NCBI GenBank assembly: GCA_018222915.1
Contig: JAAEZI010000026.1
Location: forward strand, 1-35,006
Length of the DNA stretch: 35,006 nucleotides
Direction of reading: 5' to 3'
DNA from: Algicola sp.
GTDB lineage: Bacteria > Bacteroidota > Bacteroidia > Flavobacteriales > Flavobacteriaceae
Shown here: positions 15,576 through 24,412 of the stretch, piece by piece
Position numbering within the stretch: position 1 is the stretch's first letter
Layout of the letters: every line of letters begins with the position of its first letter
Notes under the pieces: model-generated
Told to the model about the DNA's origin: nothing
What the model saw: only the letters and a program-made list of their open reading frames with translations
Databases searched by the model: none
Program-made: the position numbers and the translations under genes

Positions 15576-18012
15576 TTTTTACTTTTTGATTTGTTAGTGC
15601 TAGCTTTAAAACATCGCTCATATCTTTTACATAATGAAAGGTTAACCCTTTTAGGTATTCAGGTTTAATTTCATCGATATCACGCTTGTTGTCTTCACAT
15701 AACAAAATCTCTTTGATTCGGGCGCGTTTGGCAGCCAGTATCTTTTCTTTAATTCCACCAACAGGTAATACTTTCCCTCTTAATGTAATCTCTCCGGTCA
15801 TGGCCAAACTATTTTTGACTTTGCGCTGTGTAAACAAAGATACTAAAGAAGTTAACATCGTCACACCTGCACTTGGTCCGTCTTTTGGCGTGGCACCTTC
15901 AGGGACATGAATATGCACATTGTATTTTTCGAAAACCTCAGGATTAATATTGAATTCATCAGCATTTGCTTTAATGTATTCCATCGCAATGGTTGCCGAT
16001 TCTTTCATGACCTTTCCTAAATTACCAGTAATCGTGAGATTTCCTTTTCCTTTTGAAAAGATAGATTCTATGAATAGAATATCGCCTCCTACTCTAGTCC
16101 AAGCAAGACCAGTGACAACACCAGCAACATTGTTGTTTTCGTATTTATCTCGTTCCAATCTTGGTGCTCCTAAAACCTCTATAACATCCTCATTGGTCAC
16201 TTTAACATTATAGTCTTCTTCCATCGCAATATTCTTAGCTGCATGTCGCACCATCTTTGCAATTTGTTTTTCCAAACCTCTCACACCAGACTCACGTGTG
16301 TAACCTTCAACAATTTTTTCAAGTTGTGGCTTCGCTAATTTCAAATGCTTATCTGAAAGTCCGTGCTCTTTAAGTTGTTTCGGTAATAAATGACGCTTAC
16401 CAATTTCTACTTTCTCTTCAATAGTATAACCAGTCACATTGATGATTTCCATACGATCTCTCAATGCAGGCTGTATGGTATTTAAACTATTAGAAGTGGC
16501 AATAAACATCACTTTTGATAAATCAAATCCCATTTCTAAAAAATTATCATGGAACTCACTGTTTTGTTCTGGATCCAATACTTCTAACAATGCTGAAGAA
16601 GGATCACCTTGATGTGAATTGGATAATTTATCAATTTCATCAAGTACAAATACCGGATTTGAAGTTCCCGCCTTTTTCAAACTTTGAATGATACGTCCTG
16701 GCATGGCACCTATATAGGTTTTACGATGACCTCTAATTTCTGCTTCATCACGTAAACCACCTAAAGACATTCTGACATATTCGCGTCCGAGAGCCTCAGC
16801 GATCGATTTACCTAATGAAGTTTTACCGACACCTGGAGGTCCATACAAACAAAGAATGGGCGATTTCATATCGTTTCTTAGTTTTAAAACGGCCAAATAC
16901 TCGATGATTCGTTTTTTGACATCATCTAAACCGTAATGATCACGATCTAGAATTTTCATTGCGCGTTTTAAATCAAATTTATCTTTACTGAATTCATTCC
17001 AAGGTAGATCTAAAAACAAATCCAGATAATTTCTTTGGATGGAATATTCGGCAACTTGCGGATTCATACGTTGCATTTTTGATAGCTCTTTATCAAAATG
17101 TTCAGCGACTTTATCATCCCATTTTTTCTTTTTTGCGCGCTGACGCATCTCTTCTATCTCCTCACCTGAAGACACACCACCACCCAACTCCTCTTGAATG
17201 GTTTTCATCTGTTGATGTAGGAAATATTCACGCTGTTGCTGATTCATGTCGCTTTGCACCTTGGATTGGATATCATTTTTTAATTCCAATTTCTGAAGCT
17301 CCACATTCATGTATTTCAACGTGGCCAGAGCACGTTCCTTCAGGTCATTGATTTCCAGCAACTCCTGTTTTTCTTTTACAGAAAGATTCATATTGGAGGA
17401 CACAAAATTTACCAAGAACGAATTACTCTCAATGTTCTTAATCGCAAAGGATGCTTCCGAAGGAATATTTGGACTGTCCTTAATAATTTGTAAAGACAAA
17501 TCTTTAATAGAATCAATGATAGCCGAGAACTCTTCATTATTCAAAGCTGGTTTAGCTTCTGGCACATCTTTAACAGTTGCCGTTAAATAAGGTTCCTCTG
17601 AAACGACATCTTGAATTTCAAAGCGTTTTTTACCCTGAATGATAATGGTTGTATTTCCATCAGGCATTTTAAGTACTTTCAATATTCTGGCAACCGTCCC
17701 CTTTTTAAAGATATCCTTAGCCGTTGGATCTTCAACGACTTCATCTTTTTGAGACACCACACCAATGACCTTGCTTCCATTATTAGCGTCATTGATAAGT
17801 TTAATAGATTTATCTCGTCCTGCTGTTATAGGAATAACAACGCCAGGGAACAAAACCGTGTTCCTTAAAGGCAAAATAGGTAAAGAATCTGGTAAAAGTT
17901 CATTGTTTATTTCAGCTTCATCTTCAGGTGTCATTAATGGAATTAATTCTGAATTTTCATCAAAATCTTGAAATGACAAACTGTCAAGCTTTAAAAATTT
18001 AGACTTCTTCAT
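15559..18012 (-). CDS. lon: ATP-dependent protease Lon
   Basis: An 817-residue LonA protease for damaged and short-lived regulatory cytoplasmic proteins. An N-terminal substrate domain (about 43-250; [18 protein letters not shown]), a coiled region (about 255-300), the AAA+ module with Walker [11 protein letters not shown] (Lys397) and Walker [10 protein letters not shown], and the protease domain with the Ser-Lys dyad: Ser714 in [10 protein letters not shown] and Lys757 in [10 protein letters not shown], 43 residues apart as in E. coli Lon. The N terminus is about 45 residues longer than the E. coli protein, rich in Asp and Glu, as in other flavobacterial Lons. It heads the minus-strand run lon-LysM-porQ-cmk. 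No typical heat-shock element is visible upstream to me. Confidence 0.97.
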   Translation of the reverse strand: MKKSKFLKLDSLSFQDFDENSELIPLMTPEDEAEINNELLPDSLPILPLRNTVLFPGVVIPITAGRDKSIKLINDANNGSKVIGVVSQKDEVVEDPTAKDIFKKGTVARILKVLKMPDGNTTIIIQGKKRFEIQDVVSEEPYLTATVKDVPEAKPALNNEEFSAIIDSIKDLSLQIIKDSPNIPSEASFAIKNIESNSFLVNFVSSNMNLSVKEKQELLEINDLKERALATLKYMNVELQKLELKNDIQSKVQSDMNQQQREYFLHQQMKTIQEELGGGVSSGEEIEEMRQRAKKKKWDDKVAEHFDKELSKMQRMNPQVAEYSIQRNYLDLFLDLPWNEFSKDKFDLKRAMKILDRDHYGLDDVKKRIIEYLAVLKLRNDMKSPILCLYGPPGVGKTSLGKSIAEALGREYVRMSLGGLRDEAEIRGHRKTYIGAMPGRIIQSLKKAGTSNPVFVLDEIDKLSNSHQGDPSSALLEVLDPEQNSEFHDNFLEMGFDLSKVMFIATSNSLNTIQPALRDRMEIINVTGYTIEEKVEIGKRHLLPKQLKEHGLSDKHLKLAKPQLEKIVEGYTRESGVRGLEKQIAKMVRHAAKNIAMEEDYNVKVTNEDVIEVLGAPRLERDKYENNNVAGVVTGLAWTRVGGDILFIESIFSKGKGNLTITGNLGKVMKESATIAMEYIKANADEFNINPEVFEKYNVHIHVPEGATPKDGPSAGVTMLTSLVSLFTQRKVKNSLAMTGEITLRGKVLPVGGIKEKILAAKRARIKEILLCEDNKRDIDEIKPEYLKGLTFHYVKDMSDVLKLALTNQKVKNAKKL

Positions 18013-18193
18013 ATGATATTTTTGGTCATTCTGTCACTCATAGTGCAGAAATATAGTTTTAAAAATTAGTGTTAAAACTCCTTAATCGCTGTAATTCAAA
18101 TACTTACAACTATAAAGCAATTATATATCTTTATATAAATTCAATAGTTATGCCATGAGTCTTATATTAAGTAAAAACTTTTTTTACAAAAGT

Positions 18194-18215
18194 GTAACAA
18201 ATAAGAACCGCAGTC
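18194..18215 (+). promoter_or_regulatory. Possible ECF-type promoter of the sigma operon
   Basis: TGTAACA (18193-18199; core GTAACA from 18194) followed after about 14 bases by GTC (18213-18215), reminiscent of the AAC...GTC boxes used by ECF sigma factors, and about 25 bases before the TTG start at 18241. The spacing is slightly shorter than usual, so this is a weak call. It would fit autoregulation of the operon by its own sigma factor. The rest of the 228-base gap to lon is AT-rich, without another feature I can name. Confidence 0.35.
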
Positions 18216-18240
18216 ATCTTTATTTAAAAGCATTTGTTTT

Positions 18241-18801
18241 TTGACACTAACCAATCAAAACATAGAGCAGTTATTGCCGCTTTGTAAATCTGGCAACCAG
18301 CAGGCGCAAATGGAAGTCTATAACAGATATTACAAAGCGATGTACAATACATCCTTCAGAATTGTAAAGAACAGTTTTGAGGCTGAGGACATCATGCAAG
18401 ATTCGTTTTTGACAGCATTTACAAAGTTGGATACACTCAAAGAAATGAAAACTTTTGGAGCTTGGTTAAAACGAATTGTCATCAACAATAGTATTCATCA
18501 CTATAAGAAAAGTGGTCAATATGAAGATGTACGTTTGGATGATGTCATCTATAAAGTAGAAGACAGCGATACTGATAGTAATGAAACGTACGACTTTAAT
18601 CATGTTAAAGCGAATCAAGTTCTGGAGACCATGAATGAGCTTAAAGATAATTACAGAATGAGCCTAACGCTCCATCTGATAGAAGGTTATGACTATGATG
18701 AAATTTGTGACATTATGAATATAACCTCCGCAAATTGTAGAACGATGATTTCGCGTGCTAAGAACAGTTTAAGAAAAAAGTTAGTCACTATAACTTATTA
18801 A
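18241..18801 (+). CDS. ECF RNA polymerase sigma factor (sigma-70 family)
   Basis: A 186-residue sigma factor with region 2 (about 20-90; QAQMEVYNRYYKAMYNTSFRIVKNSFEAEDIMQDSFLTAFTKL, where the AEDIMQD core binds RNA polymerase) and region 4 (about 125-182; LKDNYRMSLTLHLIEGYDYDEICDIMNITSANCRTMISRAKNSLRKKL), the helix-turn-helix for the -35 element. The frame contains no ATG upstream (it is closed by a TAA at 18202-18204), and the first internal ATG falls inside region 2, so the start is probably the TTG at 18241. One base after its stop begins a membrane protein; two secreted beta-solenoid proteins follow, so this is the regulator of the operon 18241-21193. Confidence 0.92.
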   Translation: MTLTNQNIEQLLPLCKSGNQQAQMEVYNRYYKAMYNTSFRIVKNSFEAEDIMQDSFLTAFTKLDTLKEMKTFGAWLKRIVINNSIHHYKKSGQYEDVRLDDVIYKVEDSDTDSNETYDFNHVKANQVLETMNELKDNYRMSLTLHLIEGYDYDEICDIMNITSANCRTMISRAKNSLRKKLVTITY

Positions 18802-18802
18802 T

Positions 18803-19366
18803 ATGAAAAATGACTCAATAAATGATTTATTTCAAAAACTCGAAAATGATTTCAATGGCGAAACTCCAAATGAAGGTCATACCTATCGGTTTTTGGAAAA
18901 ATTACAACAGCAACATCTCGTTGCAGAACACCAACCTAGAAAGGTGGCTTTTTGGAAGCCTTTATTAGCCGTTGCTGCAACGATCGTGATTTGTGTGGCT
19001 ATTTTTACAAGCACAAATATGCAAAGACGGAAAACCATGGATTTAGCTAGTGTTTCACCAGAACTTTCAGAAACACAAAACTTTTTTGTAGGTGCCATAG
19101 AACAAGAATTAGCATCACTTGAAGCTCAACGTTCTCCAGAGACGGAAGCAATGATAGAAGATGCGATGAAAGAACTAAGAATCCTAGAAAAGGAATACGA
19201 AGCCCTAAAAATTGATCTCACTGAAAGCGGCAATGACAAACGCGTTGTCTACGCCATGATCACTAATTTTCAAAATAGAATAAGTGTATTACAAACGGTC
19301 TTGGACCACATCGAAGAAGTCAAAAATTTTAAATACGAACAAAATGAAAACACAACTACTATATAA
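18803..19366 (+). CDS. One-pass membrane protein, candidate anti-sigma partner
   Basis: A 187-residue protein with a cytoplasmic N-terminal part (about 1-47), one membrane segment (about 48-67, FWKPLLAVAATIVICVAIFT) and a long outer helical part (about 80-185) rich in Glu and Ala with coiled-coil character (AIEQELASLEAQRSP, MKELRILEKEYEALKI, ISVLQTVLDHIEEVK). The place directly after an ECF sigma gene and the topology suggest an anti-sigma factor. However, the N-terminal part has no HxxxCxxC zinc motif, so it is not a canonical ZAS-type anti-sigma, and the function is inference. The next gene starts inside its 3' end (23-base overlap). Confidence 0.85.
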   Translation: MKNDSINDLFQKLENDFNGETPNEGHTYRFLEKLQQQHLVAEHQPRKVAFWKPLLAVAATIVICVAIFTSTNMQRRKTMDLASVSPELSETQNFFVGAIEQELASLEAQRSPETEAMIEDAMKELRILEKEYEALKIDLTESGNDKRVVYAMITNFQNRISVLQTVLDHIEEVKNFKYEQNENTTTI

Positions 19367-20438
19367 ATTTATCATTGCCCTAGTTTTAATTCCATCGTTA
19401 GCCATGGCTAACATTCATGATAAATGGAAAGGAAAGCATACCAAGGAAAAAACAATCAAAAAGGAGTTTACTGTTAATTCTAATGCCACATTAAAAATTA
19501 ACAATAGCTATGGAAATATTCACATCACGACGTATGAAGGCGATATGATATCTATAGAGGTCAATATTAAAACAAATGGTAATGATCTTGAAAAAGTAAA
19601 AGAGAAACTAGAGGATATAAACATTGAATTCGAAGGCTCTAGAAATCTGGTTTCTGCAAAAACCCTGTTTCATAAAAATAAGTCAAAATCGTGGTGGAAT
19701 TGGGGTAAAAACAATAATGTTAATATGGAAGTTAATTACATTATCAAAATGCCTATTTCCAACAATGTTGATTTGAATAATGACTACGGAAGTATTGATT
19801 TGGATAAACTCGAAGGTCGTGCTAACATTAATTGTGATTACGGTAAGATTACAACAAAAGAGCTGTTAGCTGATAACAATTCTATTTCATTTGATTACAC
19901 CAACAACTGTTATTTTGAATACATCAAAAGCGGTAAGATTCATGCCGATTATAGTGGTTATACCATTGGGAAAGCAAAATATCTTGATATTAATGCCGAT
20001 TATACCAAATCGGAAATTGAGATTGCAGAGAATGTGAGTTACAATTGCGATTATGGATCTATAAAAATTGACAATGCCAATAATGTCGATGGTAATGGTG
20101 ACTATTTAACGGTAAGACTTGGAACCATTTATAAAAATGTGAGTATTAAAGCTGATTATGGTTCTATAAAAATAGATAATATGGCTGCCAACGCTGGAAA
20201 CATCACCATCGAATCTGATTATAATGGGATTACTATTGGTTACGACCCAGCTTATCAATTTAGTTTTGATATTGACTTAGAATACGCTTCTTTAAGGGAT
20301 TCAGACGATTTTGAGTTTGTCAATAGACGCATCGAATCTTCAGATAAATATTACGAAGGCTATAGAGGCAGCGCTTCAAGTGGCAACCTTATCAGAATCA
20401 AATCAGATTATGGTAGTGTCTCATTCAAAAAGAACTAA
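19344..20438 (+). CDS. Secreted DUF4097 beta-solenoid protein
   Basis: I use the ATG at 19344 because it gives a signal peptide (MKTQLLYKFIIALVLIPSLAMA); longer starts lie deep in the previous gene. The 364-residue protein carries a regular repeat in which Asp-Tyr recurs at residues 147, 165, 184, 202, 219, 236, 253, 271 and 292, i.e. one rung each 17-21 residues (for example DYGSIDL, DYGKITT, DYGSIKID, DYGSIKID), a right-handed beta-solenoid pattern typical of DUF4097. DUF4097 occurs in LiaG of the Bacillus cell-envelope stress operon. No catalytic residues are apparent. A short helical insertion (about 80-125, with SKSWWNWGKNN) interrupts the N-terminal part. Starts 23 bases before the end of the membrane protein gene. 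Confidence 0.88.
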   Translation: MKTQLLYKFIIALVLIPSLAMANIHDKWKGKHTKEKTIKKEFTVNSNATLKINNSYGNIHITTYEGDMISIEVNIKTNGNDLEKVKEKLEDINIEFEGSRNLVSAKTLFHKNKSKSWWNWGKNNNVNMEVNYIIKMPISNNVDLNNDYGSIDLDKLEGRANINCDYGKITTKELLADNNSISFDYTNNCYFEYIKSGKIHADYSGYTIGKAKYLDINADYTKSEIEIAENVSYNCDYGSIKIDNANNVDGNGDYLTVRLGTIYKNVSIKADYGSIKIDNMAANAGNITIESDYNGITIGYDPAYQFSFDIDLEYASLRDSDDFEFVNRRIESSDKYYEGYRGSASSGNLIRIKSDYGSVSFKKN

Positions 20439-20470
20439 TACAATTACATACATCCTAAAATACTAAAACC

Positions 20471-21193
20471 ATGAAAAAAATAATATGCATCGCCGTAATC
20501 CTATTGAGCAATACTATAATCCATGCCCAATGGGGAACTGATAAAATTAATGACAATGGTCATATAACCACAGAAAATAGATCAACGTCAGATTATGAGG
20601 GCATAAAATGTGCTGGTAGCTTTGACTACATTTTGGTATCTGGCAGTGAAGGACGAATCACTCTAGAAGGCGAATCTAATTTATTGCAGCATATTGTCAC
20701 TGAAGTAAAAAACGGACAATTACACATTAAAACTGAAAAAGGTAAAAGCTTAAGACCAAGTAATAATAAAACGATAAAAATTACCATTCCATTCAAGGAT
20801 ATTAATCACGTATCACTTTCCGGCTCTGGAGATCTATGGAATACAGATACCATTTCATCCGATAACTTAGACGTTTATTTATCAGGTTCAGGTGACATCA
20901 TTTTAGATGTTCAAACAAATGATGTTTCAGGAAAAGTGACGGGCTCAGGTGATTTAACGCTGAAAGGTCGCACGAATCATTTAAGTGCTGGTGTCACTGG
21001 GTCAGGCGACTTTCATGGTTTTAAACTTCAAGCAACTGACACCGATGTCTCCGTAACTGGTTCTGGTGATGCTGATGTAGTATGTAACGGCCGTTTAAAA
21101 GCGAGGGTCACAGGTTCCGGTGATATTGAATATAAAGGAAATCCAACACATAGAGACACTAAAGTTACTGGTTCTGGAAGTATCGAAAATTAA
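20471..21193 (+). CDS. Secreted head-GIN/DUF2807 beta-solenoid protein
   Basis: A 240-residue protein with a signal peptide (about 1-19, ending IIHA). It has the DUF2807 (head GIN domain) signature: RSTSDYEGIKCAGSFDYILVSG, then a ladder of seven Gly-Ser-Gly turns at residues 118, 139, 158, 177, 197, 215 and 234, i.e. every 18-21 residues, mostly in the phrase VTGSGD. This indicates a beta-helix of short rungs. Found widely in Bacteroidota, often near PspC or stress regulators; the molecular role is unknown. Last gene of the sigma operon, 32 bases after the DUF4097 gene, closed by a terminator at 21206-21243. Confidence 0.92.
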   Translation: MKKIICIAVILLSNTIIHAQWGTDKINDNGHITTENRSTSDYEGIKCAGSFDYILVSGSEGRITLEGESNLLQHIVTEVKNGQLHIKTEKGKSLRPSNNKTIKITIPFKDINHVSLSGSGDLWNTDTISSDNLDVYLSGSGDIILDVQTNDVSGKVTGSGDLTLKGRTNHLSAGVTGSGDFHGFKLQATDTDVSVTGSGDADVVCNGRLKARVTGSGDIEYKGNPTHRDTKVTGSGSIEN

Positions 21194-21205
21194 ATCTTCT
21201 AGCAC

Positions 21206-21243
21206 AAAAAAAGCTACTGAAAATTATTCAGTAGCTTTTTTTT
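21206..21243. terminator. Bidirectional terminator between DUF2807 and lipocalin genes
   Basis: Stem AGCTACTGAA / TTCAGTAGCT extended by flanking A and T runs on both sides, 5-base loop. It ends the plus-strand sigma operon and, read on the minus strand, also the lipocalin gene stopping at 21259. Confidence 0.9.
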
Positions 21244-21258
21244 ATTTCAATTTTAGAA

Positions 21259-21990
21259 TTACTGCTTTGTATAAACGAATGTTAAATCGTCATTTTGTAC
21301 AATGGTTTGATCTTCACTGATGGCGAAGAATCCTTCCGGAACAAAAATTGACAATTGATTACCAGACAGGGTCCATTCTAAATCACTACTACCATCAGAA
21401 ATAGTGACTGTATTATTGTTCTGAGTCCATGCCACATTAGAAACCTCTGTCTCTTGTATACAATTAACAATATAATCGAATGAATCTGTTGTTCCTACTT
21501 CTATGGACACATCTATTTCAGCATAAGACGTTGAAGTAACGACAGCGGTACCATCGGAATTAAACACAATGGTTTCGTTGTTGTAGCAATCCATTTCATC
21601 TAGTAAATTAAAGCTTTCGGTGCCATCATTATTGAGGTCATAGGCCTCATCAATAAGCCATGCTGTCAATAACCAAGTACCTTCCAAATCTGATGATTGC
21701 TGATTTTGATCTGTACAATCTCCTAAGGCTTCAATTGCAGCCTGTAAACTTCCATCCTCATCACCACAAGCTTGAACTTGTGCCTGGAGTGCATTTCTAT
21801 AGGCCACACATAACTGTGTATAGTTATCTGCATTCACACCTAAAAAATTAAGTGCTGCATCTGCGGTATTTAAGACCGCTTGTTCACAAGAAGTTCCTCC
21901 AGTTTGAAGGCCATCATCTATAGGTTCGTCTTCACAAGACACCATCAATAGAACAACAAATGGCAATAGTAACAATAATGATTTTTTCAT
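21259..21990 (-). CDS. Lipocalin-like lipoprotein
   Basis: I start at the ATG at 21990 (MKKSLLLLLPFVVLLMVSC), since the frame extends further without signal-peptide logic. The 243-residue protein has a lipoprotein signal (lipidated Cys19), then CEDEPIDDG: acidic residues right after the cysteine resemble the surface-export signal of Bacteroidota lipoproteins, so it may be surface exposed. Residues about 30-98 are an alpha-helical segment with four cysteines (SCEQAVL, YTQLCVAYRNA, VQACGDEDG, ALGDCTDQN); residues about 105-240 form a lipocalin-like domain (LEGTWLLTAWLI, ETIVFNSDGTAVVTSTSY, NVAWTQNNNTVTISD, LTFVYTKQ). The ligand is unknown. It follows the MFS gene by 31 bases. Confidence 0.82.
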   Translation of the reverse strand: MKKSLLLLLPFVVLLMVSCEDEPIDDGLQTGGTSCEQAVLNTADAALNFLGVNADNYTQLCVAYRNALQAQVQACGDEDGSLQAAIEALGDCTDQNQQSSDLEGTWLLTAWLIDEAYDLNNDGTESFNLLDEMDCYNNETIVFNSDGTAVVTSTSYAEIDVSIEVGTTDSFDYIVNCIQETEVSNVAWTQNNNTVTISDGSSDLEWTLSGNQLSIFVPEGFFAISEDQTIVQNDDLTFVYTKQ

Positions 21991-22021
21991 ATTAAATGGA
22001 AATTGGGTTTTTACAAACATA

Positions 22022-23413
22022 CTAATTTATTTGTTTCTTTTCTTTTGGTACTCTATACAATAATATGATTCCAACTAAGAAAAATAAAAATAAGAATAAA
22101 ATGGCATTTCGCATACTTCCTGTAATCTGATCAATGGTGGCAAAAATGACCATTCCAATAACGATCCCTATTTTTTCAGCAACGTCATAAAAACTAAAAT
22201 AAGACGTGGTGTCTTCAGTTTCTGGTAAGAACTTTGAATACGTTGATCTTGCCAACGATTGTATGCCTCCCATGACTAAACCTACTAAGGAAGCTGCGAT
22301 GTAAAAATCTGTAGATGTTTGCATAAAATAAGCATAAACACATAAGGACATCCAGACAAAATTAACGACAATCAAAGTTTTAATATTTCCATATTTGGCA
22401 GAAGCCTTAGACGTTAATATGGCTCCGATAATCGCTACTAATTGAATGACTAATATACTAATGATTAATCCTTTTGTCTTGGCTTCTGTACTTCCCCATG
22501 CTATTTCTTCTTCGCCAAAATAAACAGCCACCAACATAATGGTTTGAACCGCCATACTAAACACAAAAAATGCAGCGAGATACCTCTTTAATCTCAGGTC
22601 TTTTTTTAGCTCTCTCCAAACGAGCCTCAATTCTTTCAATCCATTAAATACAATTTCCTTGGTCACTTTATGACCTTTTGAAACACCTTTCGGTAAAATA
22701 TAAAACGTGTATTGGCTAAATAGAATCCACCACAGACCAACTGTAATAAAAGCCACTTTCATGGCTTCAAAAGACGCGGCATCTTTCGCTTTTTTTAAGG
22801 CATCTGCAATTTCAACCTCAGTGCCAGTTTGCCTTAAAGTGTCATCAATACTAATATCAAAACCAAACCATTGAGGTATCATTACCATAAGTAAATTGAT
22901 AATCAGTAATATCACACTCCCAATATAGCCCATACTAAAACCCTTCGCACTAATACTATCTTGTTGTTCAGGAAAGGCGATATCTGGTAAATAAGAATTA
23001 TAGAAAACCAAACTTCCCCAATAACCTATCAAACCCATAAAATAAAATAACAGGCTTAGGTGAATATGTTCTAAACTAAACCAGTACAATCCAATACATC
23101 CTATACCTCCAACATAACAAAAGAACTTCATAAAGTTCTTTTTGTTCCCGACATAATCTGCAATACCAGATAAAATTGGTGATGTAAACGCGACAACTAG
23201 AAAGGTAAAAGCAGTGACATAAGTGATAAGCGCCGTACTCTTAAACACCATGCCAAATGCTGGAACCGTCTTTTCCGCTTGAGAAATAAACAATGCGGAA
23301 TAAAATATGGGAAAAATAGATGAGGCAATGGTTAAGGTATAAACTGAATTTGCCCAATCATAAAACGCCCATGCATTGAGCAATTTTTTACTTCCTTTCT
23401 CCAAATGTGCCAT
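22022..23413 (-). CDS. MFS transporter of the UMF1/Atg22-like family
   Basis: A 463-residue integral membrane protein with about 11-12 hydrophobic segments. The opening LLNAWAFYDWANSVYTLTIASSIFPIFYSALF is the hallmark of the UMF1 family (Atg22-like), and the signature SLVGLVMGGIQSLARSTYSKFLPETEDTTSYFSFYDVAEKIG is also present near residue 370-410. Known relatives export amino acids from fungal vacuoles; bacterial members have no settled substrate, so none is claimed. The M48 gene upstream ends in its own terminator (23425-23452); the lipocalin gene follows by 31 bases, so the transporter and lipocalin genes are a probable pair. Confidence 0.93.
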   Translation of the reverse strand: MAHLEKGSKKLLNAWAFYDWANSVYTLTIASSIFPIFYSALFISQAEKTVPAFGMVFKSTALITYVTAFTFLVVAFTSPILSGIADYVGNKKNFMKFFCYVGGIGCIGLYWFSLEHIHLSLLFYFMGLIGYWGSLVFYNSYLPDIAFPEQQDSISAKGFSMGYIGSVILLIINLLMVMIPQWFGFDISIDDTLRQTGTEVEIADALKKAKDAASFEAMKVAFITVGLWWILFSQYTFYILPKGVSKGHKVTKEIVFNGLKELRLVWRELKKDLRLKRYLAAFFVFSMAVQTIMLVAVYFGEEEIAWGSTEAKTKGLIISILVIQLVAIIGAILTSKASAKYGNIKTLIVVNFVWMSLCVYAYFMQTSTDFYIAASLVGLVMGGIQSLARSTYSKFLPETEDTTSYFSFYDVAEKIGIVIGMVIFATIDQITGSMRNAILFLFLFFLVGIILLYRVPKEKKQIN

Positions 23414-23424
23414 AGTGTTTCATT

Positions 23425-23452
23425 AAAAAAGCTGCCCAATATTGAACAGCTT
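23425..23452 (-). terminator. Terminator of the M48 protease gene
   Basis: On the minus strand AAGCTG and CAGCTT form a stem over TTCAATATTGGG (itself partly self-complementary), followed by TTTTTT. Lies just past the M48 gene stop, in the 69-base gap to the transporter gene. Confidence 0.65.
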
Positions 23453-23482
23453 CTAAATTACTATAATTTTTAGTCTTTGCAA

Positions 23483-24313
23483 TTAAAATTTGCCTAAAGG
23501 TCTATAGGAATCAACACCAAATTTCTTAGCCTCAGCTTTCGCTTTTGGTGCCCATTTCTGTAAATTCTCAATTCTGGTATCATTCGAAGGGTGTGTACTT
23601 AAAAACTCTGGTGGCGCTTGTCCGCCACTATTAGCCTTCATACGTTTCCAAAGCTCTGCTGCTTCACTAGGATTATAACCAGCAATAGCCATTAGGTATA
23701 GTCCAATTTCATCCGATTGGGTTTCATGACTTCTACTAAAAGGCAACATCACACCTACATTACTACCAACACCATAGGCTTGGTTAAATATATTTCTAGT
23801 TTGCTCATCCTTAATAGCAACATTCCCAGCTACGGCACCTAGTTGTTGTAACATACCTGCACTCATCCGTTGTTGTCCGTGGTTGGCTAATGCATGAGCA
23901 ACCTCATGACCCATAATCGCTGCAATACCCGTTTCGTTTTGAGCAATCGGTAAAATACCTGTATAAAACACAATTTTACCTCCTGGCATACACCAAGCAT
24001 TCACAGTGGGATCATTCACTAAATTGTACTCCCATTTGTAATCTTCTAAATAGCCTTGATGACCATTCGCGTTTAACCAACGTTCGGCAGCCACAGCGAT
24101 ACGCTGTCCCACTCGTTTAATCATTTCGGCATCTGAAGTACCAGTAACCACTTTATTTTCAGTTAGGAATTGGTCATACTGAGCAAAAGCCGTTGGAAAT
24201 AATTGTGAATTAGGCACTAATGCCAAGGTTTTTTTACCCGTAAATGGGTTGGTAGCACATGACAGGAACAACGCAATGGTTCCAATGGCTACTAATTTAT
24301 TCTTTATACGCAT
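23483..24313 (-). CDS. M48 family metallopeptidase, lipoprotein
   Basis: A 276-residue zinc protease with a lipoprotein signal (LFLSC, lipidated Cys19). The catalytic motif GHEVAHALANH places the HExxH zinc ligands at His136 and His140 with Glu137 as base; the third ligand is Glu197 in SRSHETQSDEIG. It has no BepA-type TPR extension and resembles LoiP-type M48 proteases that degrade misfolded outer-membrane or periplasmic proteins. Closest use is envelope protein quality control; the substrate is not known. Single gene on the minus strand with its own terminator, 99 bases from the GH31 gene. Confidence 0.94.
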   Translation of the reverse strand: MRIKNKLVAIGTIALFLSCATNPFTGKKTLALVPNSQLFPTAFAQYDQFLTENKVVTGTSDAEMIKRVGQRIAVAAERWLNANGHQGYLEDYKWEYNLVNDPTVNAWCMPGGKIVFYTGILPIAQNETGIAAIMGHEVAHALANHGQQRMSAGMLQQLGAVAGNVAIKDEQTRNIFNQAYGVGSNVGVMLPFSRSHETQSDEIGLYLMAIAGYNPSEAAELWKRMKANSGGQAPPEFLSTHPSNDTRIENLQKWAPKAKAEAKKFGVDSYRPLGKF

Positions 24314-24412
24314 AGTTAAATAGATTTTTATAGTGTTAGCTAAATTTACGAAATGATTCCATTTAGTTGGACACTATCCATTATAATTTTGTCACATTTG
24401 AAAGGAGAAAAT

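Noticed and set aside
18171-18187. GTAAAAA / TTTTTAC hairpin as a terminator
   Set aside because: It is A/T only, with a 3-base loop, and lies upstream of both divergent genes, so no transcript would end there.
18241-18246. TTGACA as a -35 promoter box
   Set aside because: Bacteroidota do not use the -35/-10 sigma-70 consensus, and this is the likely start codon of the sigma gene.
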